Virus record (IMG/VR): IMGVR_UViG_3300005827_000041 | Span: 1-21,236 of that record | Direction: 5' to 3' (one strand) | Source: a virus | DNA length: 21,236 nucleotides | Shown here: positions 15,842 through 21,206 of the stretch, in pieces | How the letters are laid out: each line of letters opens with the position of its first letter | Position numbering within the stretch: the stretch's first letter is position 1 | Made by a program: the position numbers and the translations under genes | Notes under the pieces: model-generated | Told to the model about the DNA's origin: nothing | Seen by the model: only the letters and a program-made list of their open reading frames with translations | The model's database searches: none

Positions 15842-15983
15842 GAATAGCGCCGCGAGGTGGGATGAAATATGTCCCGCCCTGGTGCGCCGACTAGATGGGC
15901 GTGGCGGGAATTGTCACTGAGGGGGGATGGCGGGAAGAAATATGCGCTGGCTTACGGTGCCAGCGAACCGAGGAAGGACTAAA
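15842..15983. repeat. Gene-free stretch with a degenerate 16-bp direct repeat and a hairpin
   Basis: The 16-mers GGTGGGATGAAATATG (15856-15871) and GGCGGGAAGAAATATG (15929-15944) differ at two positions. GATGAAATATG recurs at 18856-18866. A perfect hairpin with arms CGCTGGC and GCCAGCG (15945-15951 / 15959-15965, 7-nt loop) is followed on the minus strand by the moderately U-rich CATATTTCTTCCC, so it might be a weak terminator after the 15-aa ORF. No other gene is seen. Confidence 0.45.
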
Positions 15984-16031
15984 CTAGCAGCCGGGTTTCG
16001 GCTTCTTCACGGGCTTCTTGACCTTCTTCAT
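15984..16031 (-). CDS. Lysine/proline-rich micropeptide (15 aa)
   Basis: The encoded peptide is MKKVKKPVKKPKPGC, with seven Lys and three Pro. Its ribosome site is very good: the upstream stop merges with the SD as TAGGAGG and the ATG follows four bases later. It is in line with the decoration-like gene, eight bases after it, so translational coupling is likely. The peptide is strongly basic and might bind nucleic acid or be a leader peptide; a Cys end could crosslink. The size alone would normally argue against it, but the SD and composition argue for it. Not recognised. Confidence 0.55.
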   Translation of the reverse strand: MKKVKKPVKKPKPGC

Positions 16032-16039
16032 GCGACCTC

Positions 16040-16492
16040 CTAGTTAAAGTGCAGCGTACAGCGCGCCAGTTTGTTTGTTCCGGCAGTCACAGTCTGCAAG
16101 CAATGGCCGATTTCCTTAAAGTGGGTGTCTGTGCCAGGCAGGCCAAGCCCCGGGTTAGCTACGGAGCAGTCGGCGCGACCATCAACGTCAGAGGCGACAG
16201 CCAGGTTGCCGCGAGTGGCGGCAGTACCGTTCTCAAGCAGCACATCGGCCTGGCCAGAAATAACAACCCACATGCCGGAACCATTCGGGACACCGTTTTC
16301 ATAAACCACGCCGATCGAATCAAACTCGTTGGCCTGCTGCACCGCAAACCCATCAGTCGCTGTGGATGACGCGACAATGGTTCCCTTCACGCTGGCCCCG
16401 CCAGTGCCATTCACGTACTGCACCGCGATGCCGCCCTCTGGCGTGAACTTCACTGCGGAAGCATCGACAACCTTCGGAGGATAGTTGAACAT
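16040..16492 (-). CDS. Beta-rich decoration/head-fibre-like virion protein (150 aa)
   Basis: A short beta protein: IAVQYVNGTGGASVKGTIVA, then STATDGFAVQQANEFDSIGV, WVVISGQADVLLENGTAATR and a C-terminal HFKEIGHCLQTVTAGTNKLA. The 'G..V..sTatD.af....ANefD.iGVVye' and 'V.SG.A.VLleN.tAatRGn' pattern is that of capsid decoration or head-accessory proteins in tailed phages. It lies in a pair with another beta-sandwich protein upstream. The start at 16492 is two bases after the stop of the 25-aa ORF, with GAGGG just upstream. Decoration is inferred, structural role likely. Confidence 0.75.
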   Translation of the reverse strand: MFNYPPKVVDASAVKFTPEGGIAVQYVNGTGGASVKGTIVASSTATDGFAVQQANEFDSIGVVYENGVPNGSGMWVVISGQADVLLENGTAATRGNLAVASDVDGRADCSVANPGLGLPGTDTHFKEIGHCLQTVTAGTNKLARCTLHFN

Positions 16493-16494
16493 CG

Positions 16495-16572
16495 CTACAC
16501 CCTCACGACCTGACCAGCCTTAACGCTCCGCTTCCTAACAACAGCTTGCGACGTTGACGGCCTATTGAACAT
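16495..16572 (-). CDS. Basic micro-ORF between the two beta proteins (25 aa)
   Basis: It encodes MFNRPSTSQAVVRKRSVK followed by AGQVVRV. The gene fits exactly between two stops: two bases after the upstream stop and two bases before the next start (both junctions TAG-NN-ATG). No SD of its own, so it would depend on coupling. The first residues (MFNRP) resemble those of the next gene (MFNYP), which could mean an N-terminal duplication. Real translation is possible but unproved. Confidence 0.5.
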   Translation of the reverse strand: MFNRPSTSQAVVRKRSVKAGQVVRV

Positions 16573-16574
16573 GG

Positions 16575-16916
16575 CTAGGCGTCATGTTTGTAAAAGCACA
16601 TCGTCACAATGCAGGTAGCCGCGCTAATCAAGCCGATACTCGTGATGCCACGAATCTCGCGCGCAACAGGGTTCAACTCACTCGCGCTGCCGTTAGTCAC
16701 ATCCGCAGCAGGGACAGCAGCGGTGCCGCCATATTTCACATAGAAATCAGCGGTCCCGGAAAACACGACATGGGTCGCACCAGTGGGAACAGTGTGGGCC
16801 TCGGCAGTATTCGCAGCAAGAACACGCGCATCAATCCAATCACAACGACCTAACACGTTCTGCATCGGGAATCTGTCAGCGTCCTTGCCAAGCTTCATCG
16901 CGGTAAGCGTGGGCAT
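16575..16916 (-). CDS. Beta-sandwich virion protein, probable capsid accessory/decoration (113 aa)
   Basis: After an N-terminal MPTLTAMKLGKDADRFPMQN the protein is a run of strands: AEAHTVPTGATHVVFSGTAD, FYVKYGGTAAVPAADVTNGS, ASELNPVAREIRGITSIGLI, SAATCIVTMCFYKHDA. The 'vP.GA..VvFs.taDFYV.yGGTAAvPaaDvT.GsaseLNP' pattern is common in small phage virion proteins. SD GAGGA lies nine bases before the ATG. It precedes the second beta protein and both sit upstream of terL. A capsid-surface role is an inference from composition and position. Confidence 0.78.
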   Translation of the reverse strand: MPTLTAMKLGKDADRFPMQNVLGRCDWIDARVLAANTAEAHTVPTGATHVVFSGTADFYVKYGGTAAVPAADVTNGSASELNPVAREIRGITSIGLISAATCIVTMCFYKHDA

Positions 16917-16940
16917 CCTTTTTCATCCTCTCTCTATTTT

Positions 16941-17450
16941 TTAGAACGGCATAACCGTTTCCACACTCGGGCCACGGGGAACATGCACATACTCAGCGGG
17001 CCAACCATTCAACTCAGCGTTATAATACTCATCCTTCACGGCCTCAAAGGACCGGAACGTGTCCGTCTTGAATCTCACACGGTCAACCTTGCACAACTTC
17101 TGCAATGCCCGCCTACGAGCATCCGTGCATATCTCCCGCAGCTCGTCGATACTCGCATCTTCAATGGGCCTAAACGTGCCAGGGTTCGGGCAGGCCACCC
17201 ACTGATACTCATTGTGTCTCTGCCTACGAGTGCGGAGCAACACGCCAGCATCAACCAACTCATCAACATGGCGCTGCACAAACACACGGGTCTTACCCAT
17301 GTCACGAGCGATACGCGCCATTGAAGGGAAGCACAGGCCGTTACTGGGATTGCGGTACGACAGGATATACATCCCAACCAGGCGAGAACCGTCACTCAAC
17401 TCACGACCAAACAGGACATCACGGAAAGCCTTCCACTCGTGACCCGTCAT
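16941..17450 (-). CDS. Winged helix-turn-helix DNA-binding protein (169 aa)
   Basis: I place the start at the ATG 17450, with GGGG four bases upstream; the frame is open from a GTG at 17480. The first 75 residues read as a winged helix: FRDVLFGRELSDGSRLVGMY then NGLCFPSMARIARDMGKTRV and FVQRHVDELVDAGVLLRTRR (HTH at about residues 38-73). This is the fold of phage replication-initiation or regulatory proteins (HTH_36-like). The rest is helical with no clear catalytic site. It is the first gene after the minus-strand promoter and a GTATAC dyad (17462-17479) lies 12 bases upstream of the ATG, so autoregulation of the late genes is a reasonable idea. Confidence 0.78.
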   Translation of the reverse strand: MTGHEWKAFRDVLFGRELSDGSRLVGMYILSYRNPSNGLCFPSMARIARDMGKTRVFVQRHVDELVDAGVLLRTRRQRHNEYQWVACPNPGTFRPIEDASIDELREICTDARRRALQKLCKVDRVRFKTDTFRSFEAVKDEYYNAELNGWPAEYVHVPRGPSVETVMPF

Positions 17451-17461
17451 TTTGCCCCTGA

Positions 17462-17479
17462 TGTATACGGCGGTATACA
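17462..17479. promoter_or_regulatory. Inverted repeat TGTATAC-GGCG-GTATACA, possible operator
   Basis: Perfect 7-bp arms with a 4-bp centre lie just upstream of the winged-helix gene, 140 bp downstream of the promoter's -10 box. A natural candidate for binding by that gene's own product. A single GTATAC also occurs at 21214-21219. Confidence 0.5.
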
Positions 17480-17480
17480 C

Positions 17481-17619
17481 TATCTAAGAAGTAAGAACGC
17501 AGACGATATTCTGGTTGAATCCGAAGGATGAAACAGGCAGGATTGTGAGGTGGGCGACACTAGTTCGCGCTAATGCCGCCCGGTAGTCAGGGGTCGTACA
17601 CCACTCACCAACTAGCGGG
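17481..17619 (-). promoter_or_regulatory. Long untranslated leader of the late transcript, possibly structured
   Basis: Between the promoter -10 and the winged-helix gene lie about 140 bases with no ORF I can support. Two overlapping pairings are possible: GTGAG(g)TGG with CCACTCAC (17545-17553 / 17601-17608) and GGGCG with CGCCC (17552-17556 / 17577-17581). They share bases, so could be alternative states. No known riboswitch is recognised. Confidence 0.3.
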
Positions 17620-17649
17620 ATAGTACCACAAACTATGGGGACTTGTCAA
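17620..17649 (-). promoter_or_regulatory. Sigma70-like promoter for the leftward structural genes
   Basis: On the minus strand: TTGACA (17649-17644), 18-bp spacer, TACTAT (17625-17620), with TGTGG before the -10. The -35 is perfect, the -10 matches 4 of 6. A palindrome ACTTG-T-CAAGT (17641-17651) covers the -35, a possible repressor site. The first downstream gene is the winged-helix gene. Confidence 0.65.
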
Positions 17650-17714
17650 GTATATGTTGACAGCGTGGATGCGCGTGTGTAACGATGCGGTCCTTTTTAC
17701 TCCTGCGCTATTTT

Positions 17715-17840
17715 TTAGCCAGCCAGTATGTACATGCCGACACCAAAGGCCAGCGCGACAGCAATGATCCCCGCCACGAACATGCGGACCTCGCGGTCAA
17801 TGTCAGCTATCGTCACATACGGAGACATCGAGTAGGACAT
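17715..17840 (-). CDS. Single-pass membrane peptide (41 aa)
   Basis: The ORF encodes a polar N-terminus (MSYSMSPYVTIADIDREVR) and one long hydrophobic segment (MFVAGIIAVALAFGVGMYIL, residues about 20-39), ending AG. SD AAGG is six bases before the ATG. It lies between small terminase and the late promoter. A helper holin, an antiholin or a membrane toxin are possible; no motif decides. Its own gene call is supported by SD and a clean TM pattern. Confidence 0.6.
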   Translation of the reverse strand: MSYSMSPYVTIADIDREVRMFVAGIIAVALAFGVGMYILAG

Positions 17841-17956
17841 GAGCACCCTTTAGTGTGTGAGATAGAATGTGGTGATGTAGTTAAATTTACACGAGGCCGA
17901 GGTGGACCCAAGCGACTGCTGCCGACCCGACGAGGCCACCCGGTGGGCCACCACAT
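17813..17956 (-). CDS. Doubtful Arg/Pro-rich small ORF (47 aa)
   Basis: It encodes MWWPTGWPRRVGSSRLGPPR then PRVNLTTSP and a less protein-like tail. It overlaps the membrane peptide by 28 bases, has only a weak GGA upstream and a Cys-rich end, so it may be chance. The RRVGSSRLGPPRPRV segment looks compositionally deliberate, hence listed at low confidence. Without it, 17841-18018 holds only hairpins. Confidence 0.25.
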   Translation of the reverse strand: MWWPTGWPRRVGSSRLGPPRPRVNLTTSPHSISHTKGCSCPTRCLRM

Positions 17957-17973
17957 CGCGCAATCCACTACGT

Positions 17974-17994
17974 CAACGGCTACTCAGGCCGTTG
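17974..17994. repeat. 7-bp hairpin downstream of the small terminase gene
   Basis: Arms CAACGGC and GCCGTTG flank a 7-nt loop. It lies 25 bases after the small terminase stop in the transcript. No U-tract follows on the minus strand. Could be an attenuator or part of a packaging (pac) region; undecided. Confidence 0.35.
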
Positions 17995-18018
17995 CTATCC
18001 GCTCACACACATGCGTAA

Positions 18019-18663
18019 TCATTCATCATCGTGTGCATGGGAGGGGGTCGTGTGTACATCTGTGTGTACCTGGGCAGGAATATCGATGGTCATCGTGTTG
18101 GCTTGCTCTATCGCTGTCGGTGCCGATGCACCTACCAGTTTCGCCTGGCTGAACATCGCTTCGTTGATGATAACCTGTATACCGCCGCTGTCCTTAACCT
18201 CTGGTGTGTCACGCCAACCAGCGCGGGCCTTCAGCCAGAAGATAGAGCCGATGACGTTGGTAGACCCGTCGAGTAGGGAAACCTCGCGCTGAGATTCGAT
18301 TCGTCCGCGCGCGTATTTGAGGCAGTCCGAAAAGTCAGACGAACGCGAACTCAACTCCTCCTGCCAACTCTGTCCATATAGTCCGAGGTGAATAGCTAAC
18401 GCACCCACGGTGTATGGTATCGCACGCTGTTCCTCGTACTCCCTGCCGCTCTTGTCTCTACCCTTGACGAGCTTACCCTCATCGCATGTGTCGAAGTAGT
18501 CGTCGATGTCTGCGAGTAGATCAAGGCAGTTGGTGTACTTCGGCGGTCTACCGACCCTCTTGCCTCCATTAGTAATGGCAACACCGCTGTCGGATATGCC
18601 AGCCTTCTGCGGGCTAATGTCGACGGTTACGGTGTTGGCTACCACTTGAGCTGTCCCATCCAT
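18019..18663 (-). CDS. terS: Terminase small subunit / DNA-packaging protein (214 aa)
   Basis: Recognition comes from GGKRVGRPPKYTN (about 34-46), a helical HTH-like region with AIPYTVGALAIHLGLYGQSW (81-100), and GSIFWLKARAGWRDTPEVKD (139-158). 'GRPpKy', 'pyTv.gLa.hLgl' and 'aIFwLK.raGWrD' are the marks of gp3-like small terminases. They bind the pac/cos site and regulate the large subunit. The C-terminus is low-complexity and His/Asp-rich (HTTPSHAHDDE). The ATG at 18663 overlaps the upstream gene by 25 bases. It is the second gene of the leftward block, separated from terL by several genes. Confidence 0.88.
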   Translation of the reverse strand: MDGTAQVVANTVTVDISPQKAGISDSGVAITNGGKRVGRPPKYTNCLDLLADIDDYFDTCDEGKLVKGRDKSGREYEEQRAIPYTVGALAIHLGLYGQSWQEELSSRSSDFSDCLKYARGRIESQREVSLLDGSTNVIGSIFWLKARAGWRDTPEVKDSGGIQVIINEAMFSQAKLVGASAPTAIEQANTMTIDIPAQVHTDVHTTPSHAHDDE

Positions 18664-18830
18664 CTGAGTGCTTCGTCCTTGGCTTCGTTGAGTGTCGCCT
18701 GTTCTTCATGGCTACACCGGGGAGATATGTTGTCAATGGCTACCAGCAGCACGCGTATGGCTTCCAGCTTGTCCTTGTTGAGTATGCGTAGGACTTTCAC
18801 GCGTTCGTGGTCTGACATTATGTTGTCCAC
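18639..18830 (-). CDS. Small helical protein before small terminase (63 aa), function unknown
   Basis: Two helices are evident: ERVKVLRILNKDKLEAIRVL plus LVAIDNIS and HEEQATLNEAKDEALRWMGQ. I choose the GTG at 18830 because AAGGA lies six bases upstream; the ATG at 18818 has no SD. The GTG is part of a hairpin stem (18826-18846) with the SD in its loop. Its 3' end overlaps terS by 25 bases. No family recognised; it may be a packaging or early-late accessory factor. Confidence 0.7.
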   Translation of the reverse strand: MDNIMSDHERVKVLRILNKDKLEAIRVLLVAIDNISPRCSHEEQATLNEAKDEALRWMGQLKW

Positions 18831-18846
18831 GTGTAATCCTTGTGGA
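18826..18846 (-). promoter_or_regulatory. Hairpin with SD in loop and GTG start in the stem
   Basis: Minus-strand arms TCCAC and GTGGA enclose AAGGATTACAC. The SD is in the loop and the start codon in the 3' arm, a layout that could control translation of the first leftward gene. Confidence 0.45.
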
Positions 18847-18876
18847 ATAAAAGTTGATGAAATATGAAGATAATTG

Positions 18877-18905
18877 TTGACATGCTATCTCTGTATCGGT
18901 AGAAC
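18877..18905 (+). promoter_or_regulatory. Sigma70-like promoter for the rightward early genes
   Basis: TTGACA (18877-18882), 17-bp spacer, TAGAAC (18900-18905). The -35 is perfect and the -10 matches 4 of 6. It lies in the 118-bp divergent gap and 44 bases before the first early ORF. Confidence 0.65.
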
Positions 18906-18948
18906 ATATCTAACGAGTTGATGAACCACTAACCGAAGGAGCAATACG

Positions 18949-19089
18949 ATGAACCTCACCGACATTCTCCAGCGCATCCTTGACCACTACAGTATCAACG
19001 GTGATATGCGCAGGGCTTACGATCACGTGCTTGGCGAAGGTGCTTACGATAAGTTGGTCAGCGATACCCATGATACGGCAAACCGCTAA
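18949..19089 (+). CDS. Small early protein (46 aa)
   Basis: It encodes MNLTDILQRILDHYSINGDM then RRAYDHVLGEGAYDKLVSDT and HDTANR. Helical, acidic, no known family. SD AAGGAG lies seven bases before the ATG, an excellent site. First gene after the early promoter. The good SD, the following closely spaced genes and a protein-like composition support it. Its function is not known; small early phage proteins often inhibit or redirect host enzymes. Confidence 0.75.
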   Translation: MNLTDILQRILDHYSINGDMRRAYDHVLGEGAYDKLVSDTHDTANR

Positions 19090-19115
19090 CCGCCTACCCC
19101 AATAGGGGCAACGCC

Positions 19116-19379
19116 ATGACACATACGCCTGAAACACCCGACTACGCCGTCACACCCGCGCATTACGCCAAGGGTCAAATGTCCGTCCGTCTGCCGAAGG
19201 GTGACGGGTTCAAGGGCCGCGCAGAACGTCTGCTGTGCGCTCTCAAGTTCCGCTACACCAACCGCTGCCGCGCCTTCATTGGTTCGCCGTCAAAGGTGCA
19301 GAAGTTCGAGAAGCTGTATGCCGAAGGTTGGGACGCATCGTTCTTTTCGCGGGAACTTGAAGCACCGAAGGGGCAATAA
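19116..19379 (+). CDS. Small basic early protein (87 aa), function unknown
   Basis: The protein (MTHTPETPDYAVTPAHYAKG onward) has a polar start and a basic centre, KGDGFKGRAERLLCALKFRY then TNRCRAFIGSPSKVQKFEKL, followed by YAEGWDASFFSRELEAPKGQ. AGGGG is seven bases before the ATG. Its stop is immediately followed by the next ATG. The basic centre would suit nucleic-acid binding, but no family is recognised. Confidence 0.75.
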   Translation: MTHTPETPDYAVTPAHYAKGQMSVRLPKGDGFKGRAERLLCALKFRYTNRCRAFIGSPSKVQKFEKLYAEGWDASFFSRELEAPKGQ

Positions 19380-19571
19380 ATGGACGCAGAATACGCAATC
19401 AATCAGGTGATGGAAGACAACAGGCGCCTTGAGGAAGAGAACGTAACACTACGCGCACGAATCGACGCGCTAGAGGGGGTGAGGGATGCCGCCAAGCGTC
19501 TAACATGGAACGTGTCCATGTATCAGCTTGAGGCTGTGGCTGACGCACTTAGGAAGTGCGAACCATGCTAA
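19380..19571 (+). CDS. Small coiled-coil early protein (63 aa)
   Basis: A charged helix with heptads, QVMEDNRRLEEENVTLRARI then DALEGVRDAAKRLTW, followed by a second helix with YQLEAVADALRKCEPC. The ATG directly abuts the previous stop and has GAAGGGG upstream. It overlaps the HTH gene start by seven bases (ATGCTAA). Likely a dimeric helper protein; no function assigned. Confidence 0.72.
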   Translation: MDAEYAINQVMEDNRRLEEENVTLRARIDALEGVRDAAKRLTWNVSMYQLEAVADALRKCEPC

Positions 19572-19759
19572 CCGTCACGCAAGCCGCTGCACATCTCCGC
19601 GTCCACGTATCACGTGTGCGTCAGTTCATTCGCTCCGGTAGGCTCAAAGCTACGCGGCATGGCGCAAGGGTGTGGATGATCGACATAGAGGACTTGCGGG
19701 AGTTTGAGGCTGTGGAGAGAGTTGTGGGGAAGCACATCAACAAAAGGGCTAAGGTTTAA
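19565..19759 (+). CDS. MerR/excisionase-type HTH protein (64 aa)
   Basis: The sequence MLTVTQAAAHLRVHVSRVRQ then FIRSGRLKATRHGARVWMID and IEDLREFEAVER is the short winged-helix of the excisionase/HTH_17 family: 'lTv.qAA..L.Vs..rVrq.I..GrLkA...G..w.I...dL'. The recognition helix is at about residues 14-25. It binds DNA and could be a transcriptional regulator of the divergent promoters or an excisionase; no integrase is in the window. The ATG at 19565 has TAGGAAG eight bases upstream. Confidence 0.88.
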   Translation: MLTVTQAAAHLRVHVSRVRQFIRSGRLKATRHGARVWMIDIEDLREFEAVERVVGKHINKRAKV

Positions 19760-19760
19760 T

Positions 19761-20252
19761 ATGATACCGCAGCGCACTTTCGAGGCTAGGAGTGTTAGCT
19801 TTGATATTGGGGCCGCACTAGACACAACCAAGCGTGACCGCGATCTACCTTATCAGTCTTGGAGTGGTGAATATCTTTTTAGCTTTAAGTTGCCATATTT
19901 CCAGCGTGGATTCGTATGGACTGAGCGTCAGTGCGTGAGGTTTATTGAAAGCGCATGGCTTGGATTTTCCCTTGGTTCTTATATGGTTAACGAACTGGAC
20001 TGGGTTGGGAGGTTCATTCCTGAGGCCGATGGTTTTTTGATTGATGGTCAACAGCGGCTTACCGCTATCCAAAAGTATGTCAACGACGAGTTCCGTGTTT
20101 TTGACCAACTATGGAGTGAGTTGACCGTTGTAGAAAAGCGTCGATTCAAGGGCACTCAGTTTAACCAGATGCGGGTCTATATCAAAGACATGGCGAAGCT
20201 TGAAGATCTTTATGAACGCCTAAATTTTGGTGGGACTCCCCATTCCAGATAG
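19761..20252 (+). CDS. Short DUF262-domain protein ending at the last conserved motif (163 aa)
   Basis: Motifs are LPYFQRGFVWTERQCVRFIE (44-63), FLIDGQQRLTAIQKYVNDEF (92-111) and YERLNFGGTPHSR (151-163). These are the marks of DUF262/GmrS-like ParB-superfamily proteins; DGQQR is the NTP/DNA-acting signature. GmrSD enzymes are larger and have a second (DUF1524 HNH) domain, absent here; phages also carry short stand-alone versions. The protein stops two residues after the NFGGTPH motif. Its base composition looks more AT-rich than its neighbours (codons such as TTT, AGT, AGG, TTG), suggesting recent acquisition. SD AAGG is six bases before the ATG. Role unknown: defence, counter-defence or DNA processing. 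Confidence 0.83.
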   Translation: MIPQRTFEARSVSFDIGAALDTTKRDRDLPYQSWSGEYLFSFKLPYFQRGFVWTERQCVRFIESAWLGFSLGSYMVNELDWVGRFIPEADGFLIDGQQRLTAIQKYVNDEFRVFDQLWSELTVVEKRRFKGTQFNQMRVYIKDMAKLEDLYERLNFGGTPHSR

Positions 20253-20273
20253 CTGGTGTAGTACAGAGAATGT

Positions 20274-20516
20274 CTACTTGCCGTGCTTCTGTTCGCAGGT
20301 CGTTTCGATAACCGTCACACGCCTGTCAATGCCGTTGACGTTGAGCTTCAACGCTTCATGGTCTGCCCACGTTACGCAGTCCTTCTCGACTTGCGCTTGC
20401 CGCGTCTCCATCTTGTCGAGCTTGTCCATGAGCCGAACCAGCCCCGTCCGCACGCTCCACCACATGCCGGATACGAGAACACCGATAATGGACAGAAGTA
20501 GCTGCGTTGAGTCCAT
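20274..20516 (-). CDS. Membrane-anchored coiled-coil protein of the lysis region (80 aa)
   Basis: Residues 5-21 (QLLLSIIGVLVSGMWWS) are one TM helix; 27-47 (VRLMDKLDKMETRQAQVEKD) a coiled coil; then NVNGIDRRVTVIETTCEQ. The start shares a base with the holin stop (TAATG). An anchored coiled coil next to a holin resembles i-spanins or phage lysis accessory proteins; no matching o-spanin is embedded or adjacent. The stop is 21 bases from the DUF262 stop (convergent). Probable lysis function, inferred. Confidence 0.75.
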   Translation of the reverse strand: MDSTQLLLSIIGVLVSGMWWSVRTGLVRLMDKLDKMETRQAQVEKDCVTWADHEALKLNVNGIDRRVTVIETTCEQKHGK

Positions 20517-21019
20517 TACCTAGCCCCCATTATTTCTTTCATCTTCGCGCTACCTGCGCTGCTGCCGAAATAGTATGACACGATGCTAGTCCATGCTGCA
20601 CCAAGAGCACCGAGCATGATGTTGAGTACGTCCTTGCTGCCGTCGGGAGGAGAGTACGCCATCATCCAGGCCAGCAGTCCGAAGAACCCGACAGTGACAC
20701 CGAGCGCCATGATTCCTGGAATGCTATCCTTGGCCTGTATCTCGCGCTGTCGGGCGCTGTTGCGATCATCTGCGGCGATGCGCTCAATGTCGATGCCAAG
20801 CTGTGCCATCTTGAGCTTGAAATCTGCGTCGGCCCCCTTGAGTTTCAGGAGGTCGTCTGGCGTCGCCCCCTTGACGGCCTCCATTACAGCCTGTTCGTCT
20901 GCCTTATCGCCAAGACCCAAAAGAGAGCCGACAGTTTGCACAGCGAGTCCAGCAAGCGGACCGCCAAGGGCCGTTGCAAGCGTTGGCGCAACAGTTCCGA
21001 CTATTGATTTCCAGTCCAT
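20516..21019 (-). CDS. Phage holin, three-TM family (167 aa)
   Basis: The protein starts MDWKSIVGTVAPTLATALGG with a hydrophobic N-terminal segment (11-34). It has an acidic linker, TPDDLLKLKGADADFKLKMA, a helical RNSARQREIQAKDSIPG, a TM at about 102-122 (IMALGVTVGFFGLLAWMMAY) and a second at about 132-153 ending IVSYYFGSSAGSAKMKEIM. 'A.t....a..GPl.g.a...' with 'y.fGSS.gS..K' is the pattern of the 3-TM holin family. The holin makes the membrane lesion at lysis time. Its ATG is one base after the stop of the 33-aa ORF. Confidence 0.82.
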   Translation of the reverse strand: MDWKSIVGTVAPTLATALGGPLAGLAVQTVGSLLGLGDKADEQAVMEAVKGATPDDLLKLKGADADFKLKMAQLGIDIERIAADDRNSARQREIQAKDSIPGIMALGVTVGFFGLLAWMMAYSPPDGSKDVLNIMLGALGAAWTSIVSYYFGSSAGSAKMKEIMGAR

Positions 21020-21020
21020 A

Positions 21021-21122
21021 CTACTTCACCGGATGGTATCCGCGCAGCAACCACCACGCGATTGCAATAGCCTCAATGACCGCTAGAATGGCCGCGCCAA
21101 CCAACATGCTAATGATATCCAT
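21021..21122 (-). CDS. Small membrane peptide in the lysis cassette (33 aa)
   Basis: It encodes MDIISMLVGAAILAVIEAIA followed by IAWWLLRGYHPVK, one hydrophobic helix (about residues 2-26) with a basic C-terminus. GGTGGGG lies upstream of the ATG. The stop is one base before the holin ATG (TAG-T-ATG), so both are probably co-translated. It could be a pinholin-like partner, an antiholin or a leader peptide. The tight spacing supports a real gene. Confidence 0.65.
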   Translation of the reverse strand: MDIISMLVGAAILAVIEAIAIAWWLLRGYHPVK

Positions 21123-21206
21123 GCTACAACCCCACCAAGCGATAAAGTTTTGTCCAATGATGCGCTAACGATATTGACCATTCGCGCGGTAGTCCACACG
21201 ATCTAC

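Noticed and set aside
17657-17685. Plus-strand TTGACA (17657-17662) as a divergent promoter
   Set aside because: No acceptable -10 at 16-18 bp spacing (TAACGA) and no downstream plus gene.
17880-18000. Structured GC-rich stretch considered as a tRNA
   Set aside because: No cloverleaf with acceptor, anticodon and T-loop signatures could be drawn; only separate hairpins are seen.
17685-18152. Plus-strand ORF of 155 aa
   Set aside because: His/Arg-rich translation without SD or motif, overlapping terS and the 41-aa ORF on the other strand.
18910-19137. Minus-strand ORF of 75 aa opposite the first early genes
   Set aside because: The plus strand has a perfect SD and a compact gene series; the minus product is not protein-like and would run against the early promoter.
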